24,194 nt of DNA from JAYPLE01 sp047627515. GTDB lineage: Bacteria > Bacteroidota > Bacteroidia > Cytophagales > Cyclobacteriaceae. This document shows positions 1 through 8,116 of the stretch, one piece after another (within the stretch, counting starts at the first letter, position 1; every line of letters begins with the position of its first letter). The stretch is from contig JBLHTU010000040.1 in NCBI GenBank assembly GCA_047627515.1, forward strand, positions 1 through 24,194, read 5' to 3'. The position numbers and the translations under genes are program-made. Under the pieces are notes generated by a model that did no database searches, was not told the origin of the DNA, and saw only the letters and a program-made list of their open reading frames with translations.

Positions 1-598
1 CCCAAAATCTTTTTTTATAACCAGATCTACGTATGGCTTTGCGCACATTGCCTGGGCCACAATTATATGCTGCAATTGCTAGCTCCCAGTCATCAAACGT
101 ATTGTAAAGATCTCGTAAATGTCGGCATGCTGCATCAGTTGCTAGCAGTGGATCCATTCGGTCGTCGGTATACCAGTCATATCTCAAACCATACATTTTC
201 CCCGTAGAAGGAATAAACTGCCATAGCCCTACGGCACTTGCTGTACTTATCGCATTCGGCTTTAGACCGGACTCCACAATAGCCAAATATTTTAGCTCTT
301 TGGGGATATCATATTTTTCTAAAAAGGGCTCAAATAAGTCAAAGTAATAGTCAGCACGATTCATCACACCTCTACTGTAATCCCTATTTCTAACAGTAAA
401 ATAATCCACAAAAGACTTGACTCGCTCATTAAAAACCAATGGGATGTCACCTTCAATACAAGCAATTCGGTCTGCTATTTCACCGTAAGTCGCATCAGGG
501 ATATAGTCGAAAGGAGTAGGCTGCTTTTGTGCTGTCACCCCTAGTCCACTAAGGAGCACTACTAGAAAAGAGAGGCTGTAAGTGTACTTTAGCTTCAT
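1..598 (-). CDS. Lytic murein transglycosylase (MltD/Slt-type, GH23), 3' end outside window
   Basis: This is the N-terminal 199 residues of a secreted lytic transglycosylase that would cleave the MurNAc-GlcNAc bond of peptidoglycan and leave 1,6-anhydro ends. Translating the minus strand from the ATG at 598 gives a signal peptide ending near GLGVTAQ (residues 1-24) and then the GH23 fold. The catalytic Glu is E109 in LAIVESGLKPNAIS, followed by GLWQF (124-128) and AYNCGPGN (177-184), all hallmark motifs. The reading frame is open to the window edge, so the C-terminus is missing; family members often carry LysM repeats there. It is the last visible gene of the minus-strand operon, starting 3 bp after the gatA stop codon. 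The family call is secure; the exact subfamily is not. Confidence 0.93.
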   Translation of the reverse strand, partial: MKLKYTYSLSFLVVLLSGLGVTAQKQPTPFDYIPDATYGEIADRIACIEGDIPLVFNERVKSFVDYFTVRNRDYSRGVMNRADYYFDLFEPFLEKYDIPKELKYLAIVESGLKPNAISTASAVGLWQFIPSTGKMYGLRYDWYTDDRMDPLLATDAACRHLRDLYNTFDDWELAIAAYNCGPGNVRKAIRRSGYKKRFW

Positions 599-601
599 TG
601 G

Positions 602-2029
602 TTATACAGTCTGTGTTATCATCAGACGATCAGCAAAATGCAATAGCTTATGCTCTTCAAAAGCACCAGAAATAATTTGCATACCGATGGGTAACCCGCT
701 CTTATCTGCTCCATAGGGAATAGAAATAGCTGGCAAACCAGATACAGATGCCTGCACGGTAAAAATATCAGATAAATACATTTCTAATGGGTCCTCTGAC
801 TTTTCTCCAATTTTGAATGCGGTGGTAGGAGTCGTGGGCATGACAATGAAATCATGATTCTCTAAAATATTGGCAGTGAAGTCCTTCACTAGACGACGCG
901 CTTTTTGTGCTTTGGTATAAAAGGCATCTTGGTAACTAGACGACAGCACAAAGGTGCCCAATATGATCCGGCGTAGTACCTCCTCGCCAAAACCCTCAGT
1001 TCGTGTCCTTTTGTACATCTGCTCCAAAACTTCTGCACCACCTACCCTTTTTCCGTACCGGACGCCATCGTATCTAGACAGATTTGCACTAGCTTCAGCT
1101 GATGTTAGGATGTAATAGATAGGTAGCAGATAGTCCAAGTATGGAAAACTCATCTCCACCACTTCATGTCCTTGCTCGGTGAGCTGCTGCCTAAAATTTG
1201 AAAAAGATTCCTTTATTTCCTGCGTACAACCGCTTGCACTGGAAAGCTCTTTGAAGAAAACAATTTTTTTGTTCGCTCTTTGTTCTTCGTGAGATGGAAG
1301 GGCTGGTTTTTTTGAGGAAGTACTATCCCGTGGGTCGTGTCCTGCCATGACATCCAGCACTAATTGTGCATCTTCGACAGACTTGGACAGAACCCCGACG
1401 CAATCAAACGAGCTTGCATAAGCGGTCAAACCATACCTTGATATCCTTGAATATGTAGGTTTTAGGCCAACGATTCCACAAAAAGATGCAGGTTGTCTGA
1501 CGGAACCGCCTGTATCGGAGCCGATACTTACCTGACACATATCTGCTGCAACTGCTGCCGCACTGGCACCGGATGAGCCTCCAGGTACGGTAGATTCGTC
1601 TATAGGATTACGTGTAATTCCATATGCCGAATTTTCGTTAGAAGACCCCATCGCAAACTCGTCACAGTTCTGTCTACCTATTACGATAGCATCTTCTGTC
1701 AAAAGACGCTCAATACAGGTTGCTGTTATCTGGCTTTCAAAGCCTTCTAATATTTTACTTGCACAGGTTAGCTGATGGCCTGAGAAGCAAAACAGGTCCT
1801 TGATACCAACAACAAGACCCGCTAATCTTCCTGCTGACCCATTCTTTATTTTCTTATCAATAGCCTTTGCTTGAAGCAGTGCTTCGACTGAGAAAACCTC
1901 CAGAAAAGCATTAATTAAAGGATTTTTTGCTTGAATAACTGCCAGATGATGATTAACAATATCTTCACAGGAAACGATGCCTAGATCTAGGTCGGATCTA
2001 ATTTCACTGTAACTATGATAGTTTTTCAA
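602..2029 (-). CDS. gatA: Asp-tRNA(Asn)/Glu-tRNA(Gln) amidotransferase subunit A
   Basis: GatA is the amidase subunit of GatCAB. It releases ammonia from glutamine to amidate mischarged Glu-tRNA(Gln) or Asp-tRNA(Asn) in the cytoplasm. The 475-residue length is normal for the family. The Ser-cisSer-Lys triad is present: K77 in VVGIKDLF, S152 in the glycine/serine-rich loop VPGGSSGAS, and S176 in GSDTGGSVRQPASF. The motif GLKPTYSRISRYGL also follows the GatA pattern. The start is a TTG that overlaps the tatA stop as TTGA, suggesting translational coupling. gatB and gatC are not in the window, which is common because the subunits are often unlinked in Bacteroidota. A generic amidase is the alternative, but motif agreement with GatA is close. 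Confidence 0.95.
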   Translation of the reverse strand: MKNYHSYSEIRSDLDLGIVSCEDIVNHHLAVIQAKNPLINAFLEVFSVEALLQAKAIDKKIKNGSAGRLAGLVVGIKDLFCFSGHQLTCASKILEGFESQITATCIERLLTEDAIVIGRQNCDEFAMGSSNENSAYGITRNPIDESTVPGGSSGASAAAVAADMCQVSIGSDTGGSVRQPASFCGIVGLKPTYSRISRYGLTAYASSFDCVGVLSKSVEDAQLVLDVMAGHDPRDSTSSKKPALPSHEEQRANKKIVFFKELSSASGCTQEIKESFSNFRQQLTEQGHEVVEMSFPYLDYLLPIYYILTSAEASANLSRYDGVRYGKRVGGAEVLEQMYKRTRTEGFGEEVLRRIILGTFVLSSSYQDAFYTKAQKARRLVKDFTANILENHDFIVMPTTPTTAFKIGEKSEDPLEMYLSDIFTVQASVSGLPAISIPYGADKSGLPIGMQIISGAFEEHKLLHFADRLMITQTV

Positions 2030-2241
2030 CTCTTAGATGTATTGTCTTCAGTAGTTGAGTTTGTGGTATCGTCTATTTCCTTTTTGATGTCCTTGGTGGC
2101 ATCCTTGAATTCTCGAATTCCCTTTCCAAGACCTCTTGCAATTTCAGGAATCTTCTTAGCTCCGAAAAAAATAACCACAAACAATACGATAACAATCCAT
2201 TCCCATCCTCCGGGCATTCCAAGCGCTAGTACAGTATTCAT
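2026..2241 (-). CDS. tatA: Sec-independent protein translocase TatA/E
   Basis: This is a TatA-type component of the twin-arginine translocase, which moves folded proteins across the inner membrane. From the ATG at 2241 it is 71 residues: a short N-terminus with GMPGGWEW, one membrane helix (about 14-27, WIVIVLFVVIFFG), the conserved FGAKKIPE hinge, an amphipathic helix with RGLGKGIREFKD, and a polar tail. A longer reading from a TTG at 2271 adds ten residues ahead of the usual TatA start, so I prefer the internal ATG. The stop overlaps the gatA start (TTGA). It lies 56 bp downstream of the envC-like gene in the same operon. No tatC is in the window. Confidence 0.93.
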   Translation of the reverse strand: MNTVLALGMPGGWEWIVIVLFVVIFFGAKKIPEIARGLGKGIREFKDATKDIKKEIDDTTNSTTEDNTSKS

Positions 2242-2297
2242 GAGTTTCGTATTTAAATAACTAAGATCCAAAGGTACTGATTAAATCATCCAATCAA

Positions 2298-3521
2298 TTA
2301 ATTCACTAGCCATTTTTCGGGATCCAACTTGTCGGTATTTTTCCAGATTTCAAAGTGTACCTCTGAGACCCCATCACCATTGGTCTGCACGGTCCCTATT
2401 ATATCTGAAGCATTTACAATTTGACCTTTCTTAACGTTGACTTCCTTCATTTTGGAATAGACTGTATAGTAAGTCCCGTGCTTGATAATCACTACGTTGC
2501 TATAACCAGGAAGAAAAGCTTTCGTTCTCACTTCACCAGCAAACACTGCTTTGACCGGCTCGTCTATATTCGTTTGTATTTCGATACCCGTACTTTCAAT
2601 TGGGATGTTTTTCAACACTGGGTGCGGTTGTCTACCAAATTTTAAAGTAATAAAACCAGAGGCTACAGGCCAAGGCAGCTTATCTTTGTTCTGCTCAAAA
2701 AGCACTGTCGTTGCTTCTACATCTGCGACGTCTGCTGTAGACATGGATCTACTTCTGTCTAATTCAGCTCTGATTAAATCTGCGATCAGTCGGTCCAATT
2801 TCTCCACGGCCAACTTGCTTGCGGCCATCCGCTTTCTGATCTCTTGCTTTTTAGAGTTCAAGGATGCGATCACTGCACTTTTTCTTTTCTTTAGAGCTAC
2901 TAATTTTTGATTTTCTATCACTTGTTGTGCCAACAAGACCGTTTGTTCCGCTTTCTTGCGTTCTACATCTTCTAACTGCTGGTTAAGCGCTAGTGATACT
3001 TGCTCAATTTGTTCTGCTTGTACTTGCCTTGCCTCACTGTACTGTTCCATATACTTGATACGCATGTACAGTTGATAAAAAGTTTGGGAAGAAAAGAAGA
3101 ATGTGAGTAAAGTAAACCCCTGATTGACTTTGTAGGTCACATACACCATTTCGGCGTATTCGTCTTTGAGGTTTGTGAGATCCCGTTGTAATGAAAACAC
3201 GACGATATTGAGATCGGTGATTTCTGATTCAATTAACACCAGTTCTTCCTCCAATGAATTAATCAATCCTTCTCTGGCAGAAATTTGCTGATTGATCGCA
3301 TTAAGTTGCCCAATATTTACCTTCCGCTCAGATTCAGTTTCTGATAGAATCTTTTCTGCTTCAGCGATTTTTCGTAGATTTTCTCTCTTTTCCTGCTCTA
3401 ATTGTGCTTTTGTTTTTTGCCCTAGCGCCGTAAAGGCTAAGAAGGCCAGACACAATAGTAAACTACAACGAAGAATATTTCGATGGGATGGTAAAAGGAA
3501 ACCTAAGTGGCTTGTCTTCAA
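2298..3521 (-). CDS. envC: EnvC-like murein hydrolase activator (coiled coil plus degenerate LytM/M23 domain)
   Basis: This is a periplasmic protein of 407 residues with an N-terminal signal peptide (hydrophobic LLLCLAFLAFTALGQ), a long coiled coil (roughly 36-265, rich in Glu, Lys, Gln and Leu) and a C-terminal LytM/M23 domain (about 285-407). In active M23 enzymes, zinc is bound by H-x3-D and by the first residue of a final HxH. Here the H-x3-D region reads IESTGIEIQ, lacking both His and Asp, and the usual YxHL is YSKM. HGTYYTVYS and VHFEIW remain. This is the pattern of E. coli EnvC, which activates cell-wall amidases rather than cutting peptidoglycan; an activator role is therefore inferred. 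The only good start is a TTG at 3521, giving a 59-bp overlap with the DUF4292 gene upstream. Confidence 0.88.
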   Translation of the reverse strand: MKTSHLGFLLPSHRNILRCSLLLCLAFLAFTALGQKTKAQLEQEKRENLRKIAEAEKILSETESERKVNIGQLNAINQQISAREGLINSLEEELVLIESEITDLNIVVFSLQRDLTNLKDEYAEMVYVTYKVNQGFTLLTFFFSSQTFYQLYMRIKYMEQYSEARQVQAEQIEQVSLALNQQLEDVERKKAEQTVLLAQQVIENQKLVALKKRKSAVIASLNSKKQEIRKRMAASKLAVEKLDRLIADLIRAELDRSRSMSTADVADVEATTVLFEQNKDKLPWPVASGFITLKFGRQPHPVLKNIPIESTGIEIQTNIDEPVKAVFAGEVRTKAFLPGYSNVVIIKHGTYYTVYSKMKEVNVKKGQIVNASDIIGTVQTNGDGVSEVHFEIWKNTDKLDPEKWLVN

Positions 3522-4197
3522 TATTTGCTTTGTTATAACCTATTTCTATTGTGGTTTTTGAGATCGTATTTGCCTGATAATCTAAGACCGCTTTTACATC
3601 AAAGGGTAGTAGCTCTTCAAATACAGGCTTGAAATCACTGTAAGTTACAGAGATTGAATTATTAGACTTAATATCTCTTGCCTCAAAGGACTGCAGTTTT
3701 CTTGTCGGCAGCTCTATTTGATTGGTAATTACGATATCATCTTGCCGATGCTGATATTCAAGAGAATTCTCTCCCTTGGTCAGCGGCTGCCTAGCGTACG
3801 GATAAGTAAGATTTCCTAGCACCACCGATTGAATCAAACTAAATGATATATCAAAACCATAGGTATTACTGATATCCGTATAGCTCAATTTTAGATAATT
3901 TCTATTGATACGATCCATGAAGAAAACTGAATCTGTGGCTATTAATACTCTAGCAACTTCTAGGCCCAAGCCTGGTGTCAGAGAAATCCAGATAATACTA
4001 TCGTGGGCCATCCTAATATTGGCGATACCTGAAATGTCTTTCTTGCCGTCATCAAAAGAAATCCTCGCTCTGGCCGTCATGTAATCAAAGCCAAATTCAT
4101 CAACAATCAAATTTCTCTTACTGGAAAAAGTTGTTGTCCTTTTACAGCCTACCAACAATAATAAAACGACTACTACGAGTATTGATATTCTACTCAT
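3463..4197 (-). CDS. DUF4292 family lipoprotein
   Basis: This is a 244-residue predicted lipoprotein. The N-terminus MSRISILVVVVLLLLVGCKR has a hydrophobic core and a lipobox with the lipidated Cys at 18. The remainder is mostly predicted beta strand, ends with PLRFPFTIPSKY, and resembles the Bacteroidota DUF4292 family, thought to share a LolA/LolB-like fold. The function is unknown; an outer-membrane or envelope lipid-handling role is a guess based on fold and position. Its ATG overlaps the TPR gene stop by 8 bp (ATGAGTAG at 4190-4197), and its 3' end overlaps the EnvC-like gene by 59 bp. In this phylum the TPR-DUF4292-M23 order recurs, as far as I know, suggesting shared envelope biogenesis work. 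Confidence 0.8.
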   Translation of the reverse strand: MSRISILVVVVLLLLVGCKRTTTFSSKRNLIVDEFGFDYMTARARISFDDGKKDISGIANIRMAHDSIIWISLTPGLGLEVARVLIATDSVFFMDRINRNYLKLSYTDISNTYGFDISFSLIQSVVLGNLTYPYARQPLTKGENSLEYQHRQDDIVITNQIELPTRKLQSFEARDIKSNNSISVTYSDFKPVFEELLPFDVKAVLDYQANTISKTTIEIGYNKANIEDKPLRFPFTIPSKYSSL

Positions 4198-5914
4198 AAA
4201 ACTGCTTATCTGATATTTTTTGATCGATCTGATCTGTGTGCTCGCCTAGTTCTTTAGCTTTTTTCCATTGCTCGATGGCATCTTCCACTTGGCCTAGTTT
4301 AAATAAGACATCTCCATAGTGTTCGATGATCGTACCGTCCAACTTTAACTCTGCTGCTTTTTTGAGAAATACTTGAGCTGCAACATAGTCCCCTTTGACA
4401 AAAAGCACCCAACCATGCGTATCAAGAAAAGTCGCATCATCAGGGTTATTAAGTACCAATCTCGAAGACATTTCCAGCGCCTTATCCAAGTTTTCTTTTC
4501 GCAGAGATAAGAAGTATGCGTAGTTATTAAGGACGTGGTCATTATCAGGTTGGATGGCAAGGGATTGATTATATGCATTATCCGAAGCTGCATGATCCTT
4601 TAGGCTGTTGTTTACATCACCCAATTGTGCGTAAAAAAGACTTTTCAGTGAAGGCTCTTTTGCAAAATCTACTCCCTGCTCTAGTGCTCTTTTTGACTTC
4701 CGGAGATCTTGCGTCAAGTAATTTCCGATACCACTATAAAAGTAGAAGATCGCTTGATTGGGGAAGTACTCAATAGCACGATCAGCATGAAAAGCCAAGC
4801 TATCAAACTGTTCCAATTGGTACTCAAGGTTGACTATATTTTGCCACACAGCATAGCTACTAGCAGAGAGCGATATAGCTTTTCTGTAATGCGATAAGGC
4901 TACCATTGAGCTATCCAACCCTAGGAAAACATCCCCAGCAAAGCCCATTGCCTCAAAGGCCGAGGGGTGAGCCATGACCATATTGCCAACAATATCCACC
5001 AAGTCTGAACGCATCTCCTGCGTTTGCACAAAGGGTAGGTAACTATTGATTATTTTAATTTTAGAGCTCAACTGAACAGTACTGGAGCCAGCTGGCACTT
5101 TCAATAAAGCTAGCGCTTTCCTATAATCTCCTCCTTGCCGCTCTATTTCAGAGAGCAAAAGATAAATATTGTCGTTTTCTGGATACGCTAACTGAAACTG
5201 CTTCAGCAATGGTTTTGCCTCTTCTTCGAGATCATTAGCCATCAGAATAGTACAATATTTTAGAATTAGGTCTGGTTGATCTGGCGTTGACTCAATTAGT
5301 TTTTCCCAATCTGACTTTAGGGATTCCATGTCATTTTGACGCAGGTAGATTTGCTGCTTTTCGCGTAGTAGTTGCTCTGATATACCTAGACTTTGCTCTG
5401 CTTTACTAAAAGCGTTTAACGCGTTATCATACTTTTCGATGTACTTGTAGATCAAGGCCAATTCCAACCAGTATTCATCCGTGCTAGACACATTCTCTAT
5501 TAGATTTTCATACGACTTGGCGGCAGCAGCATAATTATTCTGGGCTTTGTGGATCTCTGCTTGAAAAAGATAGTAGTACTTGTTGTTCGGGTCAAATAGT
5601 ACTGCGCTGTTAATGTTTCGCAATGCCTCTTCGTTCTGCCCATTCTTAAGCAGCACCTCTGCTAGCTTAAATTTGACTGCTGCATTCGTTGGATTCAGTT
5701 CTTCCGTTTTAAGAAACAACTCATACGCCTTTGGATAATTCTCCAAAATAAGCTGCTTTTCAGCCTCGATAAAGGTGGTTTCCGCCTGAATAGCACGGTC
5801 ACCAGTAAGGGGTAGTTCCTGAACGGCTACTTTCTTATCTTTCTTACGCCGCTGTGCAGTGGCAGGAAAAATGAAAGTGATAGAGATAACAAGAATGAGA
5901 AGACGTACAATCAT
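4190..5914 (-). CDS. Secreted tetratricopeptide-repeat protein
   Basis: This is a 574-residue protein with an N-terminal signal peptide (LLILVISITFIFPATAQ) followed by a basic patch and then TPR motifs through almost the whole chain. Recognisable units include FLKTEELNPTNAAVKFKLAE, SAVLFDPNNKYYYLFQAEIH, SLAIQPDNDHVLNNYAYFLS and LNNPDDATFLDTHGWVLF. TPRs form a superhelical scaffold for protein contacts, so it probably acts in the periplasm or at the outer membrane as an adaptor. It has no catalytic domain that I can see. It is the first gene of the six-gene minus-strand operon and overlaps the lipoprotein gene that follows, so the two products may work as partners. The specific function is unknown. 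Confidence 0.85.
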   Translation of the reverse strand: MIVRLLILVISITFIFPATAQRRKKDKKVAVQELPLTGDRAIQAETTFIEAEKQLILENYPKAYELFLKTEELNPTNAAVKFKLAEVLLKNGQNEEALRNINSAVLFDPNNKYYYLFQAEIHKAQNNYAAAAKSYENLIENVSSTDEYWLELALIYKYIEKYDNALNAFSKAEQSLGISEQLLREKQQIYLRQNDMESLKSDWEKLIESTPDQPDLILKYCTILMANDLEEEAKPLLKQFQLAYPENDNIYLLLSEIERQGGDYRKALALLKVPAGSSTVQLSSKIKIINSYLPFVQTQEMRSDLVDIVGNMVMAHPSAFEAMGFAGDVFLGLDSSMVALSHYRKAISLSASSYAVWQNIVNLEYQLEQFDSLAFHADRAIEYFPNQAIFYFYSGIGNYLTQDLRKSKRALEQGVDFAKEPSLKSLFYAQLGDVNNSLKDHAASDNAYNQSLAIQPDNDHVLNNYAYFLSLRKENLDKALEMSSRLVLNNPDDATFLDTHGWVLFVKGDYVAAQVFLKKAAELKLDGTIIEHYGDVLFKLGQVEDAIEQWKKAKELGEHTDQIDQKISDKQFYE

Positions 5915-5939
5915 CTAAGAAATATGCGTTTTGGAAAGT

Positions 5940-5963
5940 CTAACGAGCGCCGCGCTAGCTTAG
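5940..5963. repeat. Imperfect GC-rich inverted repeat between the enoyl-CoA hydratase and TPR genes
   Basis: The arms CTAA..AGCGC and GCGCT..TTAG flank a single C and stand out as GC-rich in an AT-rich spacer. It lies downstream of the minus-strand enoyl-CoA hydratase gene and could act as a weak terminator or protein-binding site. The loop is too short for a clean hairpin unless the inner pairs stay open, and on the minus strand no T-run follows. Confidence 0.35.
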
Positions 5964-6001
5964 TTTTAAGAAGACAAAGTTTAGTTTAATGATTCGTTCG
6001 C

Positions 6002-6009
6002 CAAAATTA
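6002..6009 (-). promoter_or_regulatory. Candidate -7 box for the TPR-to-transglycosylase operon
   Basis: On the minus strand this reads TAATTTTG, an exact match to the Bacteroidota -7 consensus TAnnTTTG, 88 bp before the TPR start codon. No well-spaced -33 TTG is visible and the motif is short, so chance is possible. Confidence 0.3.
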
Positions 6010-6028
6010 TCCAAGAATCAAGACATTA

Positions 6029-6814
6029 CTACTCTCCTTTAAAGTCTGGCTTTCTTTTGTCCAGGAAGGCAGCGGCTCCTTCTTTGAAGTCCTCCGTCCC
6101 ACAGCATCTTGCAAAAGCATTTGCTTCTGTCTGATACCCATTTTCAGAATGGTTAAATACAGCGTTTACACAATCAACCACCAGTCCAATTGCTACGGGA
6201 GCTTTTCCACCTATCTTAATCAATAGCTTGGTAGCTAGATCTATTGCGCCTTGACGATCATCCGCCACATGATTAACTAACCCCCATTCCAGGGCTGTTT
6301 GTGCTTTGATCATGTCAGCTGACATCATATATTCAATTGCTCGGCCTTTACCAATCAACTGAGTGAGTCGCTGTGTTCCTCCATATCCCGGAATTATTCC
6401 CAAATTAACTTCAGGTTGTCCAAATTGGGCATTTGAAGAAGCAATACGCATGTGACATGCCATCGCTAGCTCACACCCTCCTCCCAACGCGTAGCCATTT
6501 ACAACAGCAACGATAGGCGTATGACAGTTCTCAATGAGGTCAAATATTTCTTGCCCCTCCTCGGAAAACTTCCGTGCGTTCATTTCATTTAGCGTAGTAA
6601 ACTCTGAAATATCAGCTCCGGCAACAAATGCTTTTTCACCGGCACCTGTCAGGATAACTCCTTTGATGTCTCGGTCATCATACACCGATTGGATTGTCTC
6701 CTTCAGCTCAGTAAGTGTCTGCTGATTGAGCGCGTTGAGTTTACTTTCTCTATTGATCGTTATGGTGAGGATACCCTCATCCATTGTCAATGCCAATGTT
6801 TGTAAATCCGCCAT
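6029..6814 (-). CDS. Enoyl-CoA hydratase / 3-hydroxybutyryl-CoA dehydratase (crotonase family)
   Basis: This is a 261-residue crotonase, the normal length for a single-domain enoyl-CoA hydratase that adds water across the double bond of trans-2-enoyl-CoA in fatty-acid or butyrate-type metabolism. The oxyanion-hole motifs AGADISEF (65-72) and NGYALGGGCE (106-115) are intact. Both catalytic glutamates of true hydratases are present: E115 and E135 (FGQPEVNLGIIPGYGGTQRL). That makes a dehydratase/hydratase more likely than an isomerase or a dehalogenase. The gene stands alone: 114 bp separate it from the TPR operon and 270 bp from tdh. The chain-length preference cannot be read from sequence. Confidence 0.93.
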   Translation of the reverse strand: MADLQTLALTMDEGILTITINRESKLNALNQQTLTELKETIQSVYDDRDIKGVILTGAGEKAFVAGADISEFTTLNEMNARKFSEEGQEIFDLIENCHTPIVAVVNGYALGGGCELAMACHMRIASSNAQFGQPEVNLGIIPGYGGTQRLTQLIGKGRAIEYMMSADMIKAQTALEWGLVNHVADDRQGAIDLATKLLIKIGGKAPVAIGLVVDCVNAVFNHSENGYQTEANAFARCCGTEDFKEGAAAFLDKRKPDFKGE

Positions 6815-7084
6815 TTAATTGTAGTTTAAAAATTAAAGTAAGACCAAATTCTACGAATATCAAACTGAAGTACCAAAACCTGTGGTTGGATAAAGACAGT
6901 AATTGATCTTCAGTTATACGTCACCATTATTATAAAGCCTATTATATTGTATCTATAAAAGCAGATTGAAGCCCCTTTCTATAGATCAGTAATAACCATG
7001 ACTTTAATGATAAAACCTCGTGAATGAATGATTTTATCGAGCATCTATCTGTTGCCCGTTGAATACTAGTCACTAAACAACTGA
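6815..7084. other. Intergenic spacer between enoyl-CoA hydratase and tdh
   Basis: This is an AT-rich spacer of 270 bp. It contains a perfect 7-bp inverted repeat (GATAAAA at 7009-7015, TTTTATC at 7032-7038, 16-nt loop) and a 6-bp inverted repeat spanning the tdh stop (TAGTCA at 7068-7073, TGACTA at 7082-7087). Neither has a following T-run on the minus strand, so neither is a convincing terminator. I see no coding potential, RNA gene or exact TAnnTTTG box for the hydratase gene. Confidence 0.5.
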
Positions 7085-8032
7085 CTACTTTTTAGCAATT
7101 CTTTGCGCCAGTTTTTTTACAATCTCATCTGTCATCCGCTGGAGGTCAAACTTAGGCTGCCAACCCCAATCCTTTTTGGCCAATGAATCATCGATACTGT
7201 TAGGCCAGCTATCAGCAATTGCTTGTCTACGATCCGGTGCATAGGTTATTGCAAAATCGGGGAAATGCTTTTGAATCGATTTATAAATCTCTTTGGGCGT
7301 AAAGCTCATTCCTGCGAGGTTATAACTTGACCTAATATGAACGTCTTCCGGACGTGCATTCATTAACTGAAGAGTTCCAGAAACTGCATCATCCATATAC
7401 ATCATTGGCAATAGCGTATCCTCACCTAAAAAACATTCAAAGGACTGATCTTGCAATGCTTTATGATAAATGTCTACAGCATAATCAGTGGTGCCTCCTC
7501 CCGGAAGCGATTTATAGCCTATTAATCCCGGATATCTAAGACTTCTAACATCTACTCCAAAGTTTTTATGATAGTACTCACACCATCTTTCCCCTGCTAG
7601 CTTGCTGATGCCATATACAGTCGATGGATTCATTAATGTCGACTGCGGCGTACGATCCCTTGGCGTATCAGGACCAAAAACAGCAATCGAACTTGGCCAA
7701 AAAATCTTTTTAATCTTTGTCCTGCCTAACTCAAGTACATTCAATAAGCTTGTCATATTGAGATCCCAAGCAAGTTGTGGGTTTTCCTCTCCTTTTGCAG
7801 AAAGAATAGCTGCCAAATGGTAAATCTGCGTAATCTCATATTCGTCTACGACCGCTTCCAGACTGCCTTTGTCCATTGCATTGAGTTGAACATAAGGTTG
7901 ACTGAGAGGAACTTCTGAAGCACTTCTGATATCAGAAGCAACAACATGGTCATCTCCATGTGCTGCCCGCAGTGCTGTAATTAATTCTGTCCCTAGCTGA
8001 CCTGCCGAACCGATCACTAAAACATTCTCCAT
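7085..8032 (-). CDS. tdh: L-threonine 3-dehydrogenase, short-chain (NAD-epimerase-like) type
   Basis: This 315-residue Rossmann-fold enzyme belongs to the extended SDR/epimerase family. The NAD-binding motif is GSAGQLG (8-14), the catalytic serine region is FWPSSIAVFGP (111-121), and the YxxxK pair is Y140/K144 in STVYGISKLAGE. The sequence matches the SDR-type L-threonine 3-dehydrogenase described in psychrophilic flavobacteria, which oxidises threonine to 2-amino-3-ketobutyrate with NAD+. The strongest support is context: the next enzyme of the pathway, kbl, is transcribed divergently nearby. A UDP-sugar epimerase is the main alternative, but both the sequence and the neighbour argue against it. 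Confidence 0.88.
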   Translation of the reverse strand: MENVLVIGSAGQLGTELITALRAAHGDDHVVASDIRSASEVPLSQPYVQLNAMDKGSLEAVVDEYEITQIYHLAAILSAKGEENPQLAWDLNMTSLLNVLELGRTKIKKIFWPSSIAVFGPDTPRDRTPQSTLMNPSTVYGISKLAGERWCEYYHKNFGVDVRSLRYPGLIGYKSLPGGGTTDYAVDIYHKALQDQSFECFLGEDTLLPMMYMDDAVSGTLQLMNARPEDVHIRSSYNLAGMSFTPKEIYKSIQKHFPDFAITYAPDRRQAIADSWPNSIDDSLAKKDWGWQPKFDLQRMTDEIVKKLAQRIAKK

Positions 8033-8063
8033 GGGGTATGAGTCGTTTATATTGAATAGGCCG

Positions 8064-8071
8064 CAAAACTA
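8064..8071 (-). promoter_or_regulatory. Candidate -7 box for tdh
   Basis: On the minus strand this reads TAGTTTTG, an exact TAnnTTTG match, 31 bp upstream of the tdh ATG, a sensible leader length. A TTG lies upstream with a spacing of 24 nt, a little longer than the usual -33/-7 spacing. Confidence 0.45.
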
Positions 8072-8104
8072 TCCAATCGTTACCGGAATCACTCTCAATG
8101 GAAT

Positions 8105-8112
8105 TAACTTTG
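8105..8112 (+). promoter_or_regulatory. Candidate -7 box for the small ORF and kbl
   Basis: This reads TAACTTTG, an exact TAnnTTTG match. It ends only 4 bp before the GTG start at 8117, so transcription would begin at or within the start codon, implying a leaderless message or a later start. No clear -33 element is seen. Confidence 0.4.
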
Positions 8113-8116
8113 AACA

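Noticed and set aside
2242..2271. TTG start giving TatA ten extra residues
   Set aside because: TatA proteins begin just before the GxPGGWEW segment; the ATG at 2241 fits.
4345..4897. Small open frames on both strands inside the TPR gene
   Set aside because: They lie fully within a clear TPR coding region and show no features of their own.
7009..7038. Inverted repeat GATAAAA/TTTTATC as a terminator for tdh
   Set aside because: The stem is AT-only with a 16-nt loop and no T-run on the minus strand.
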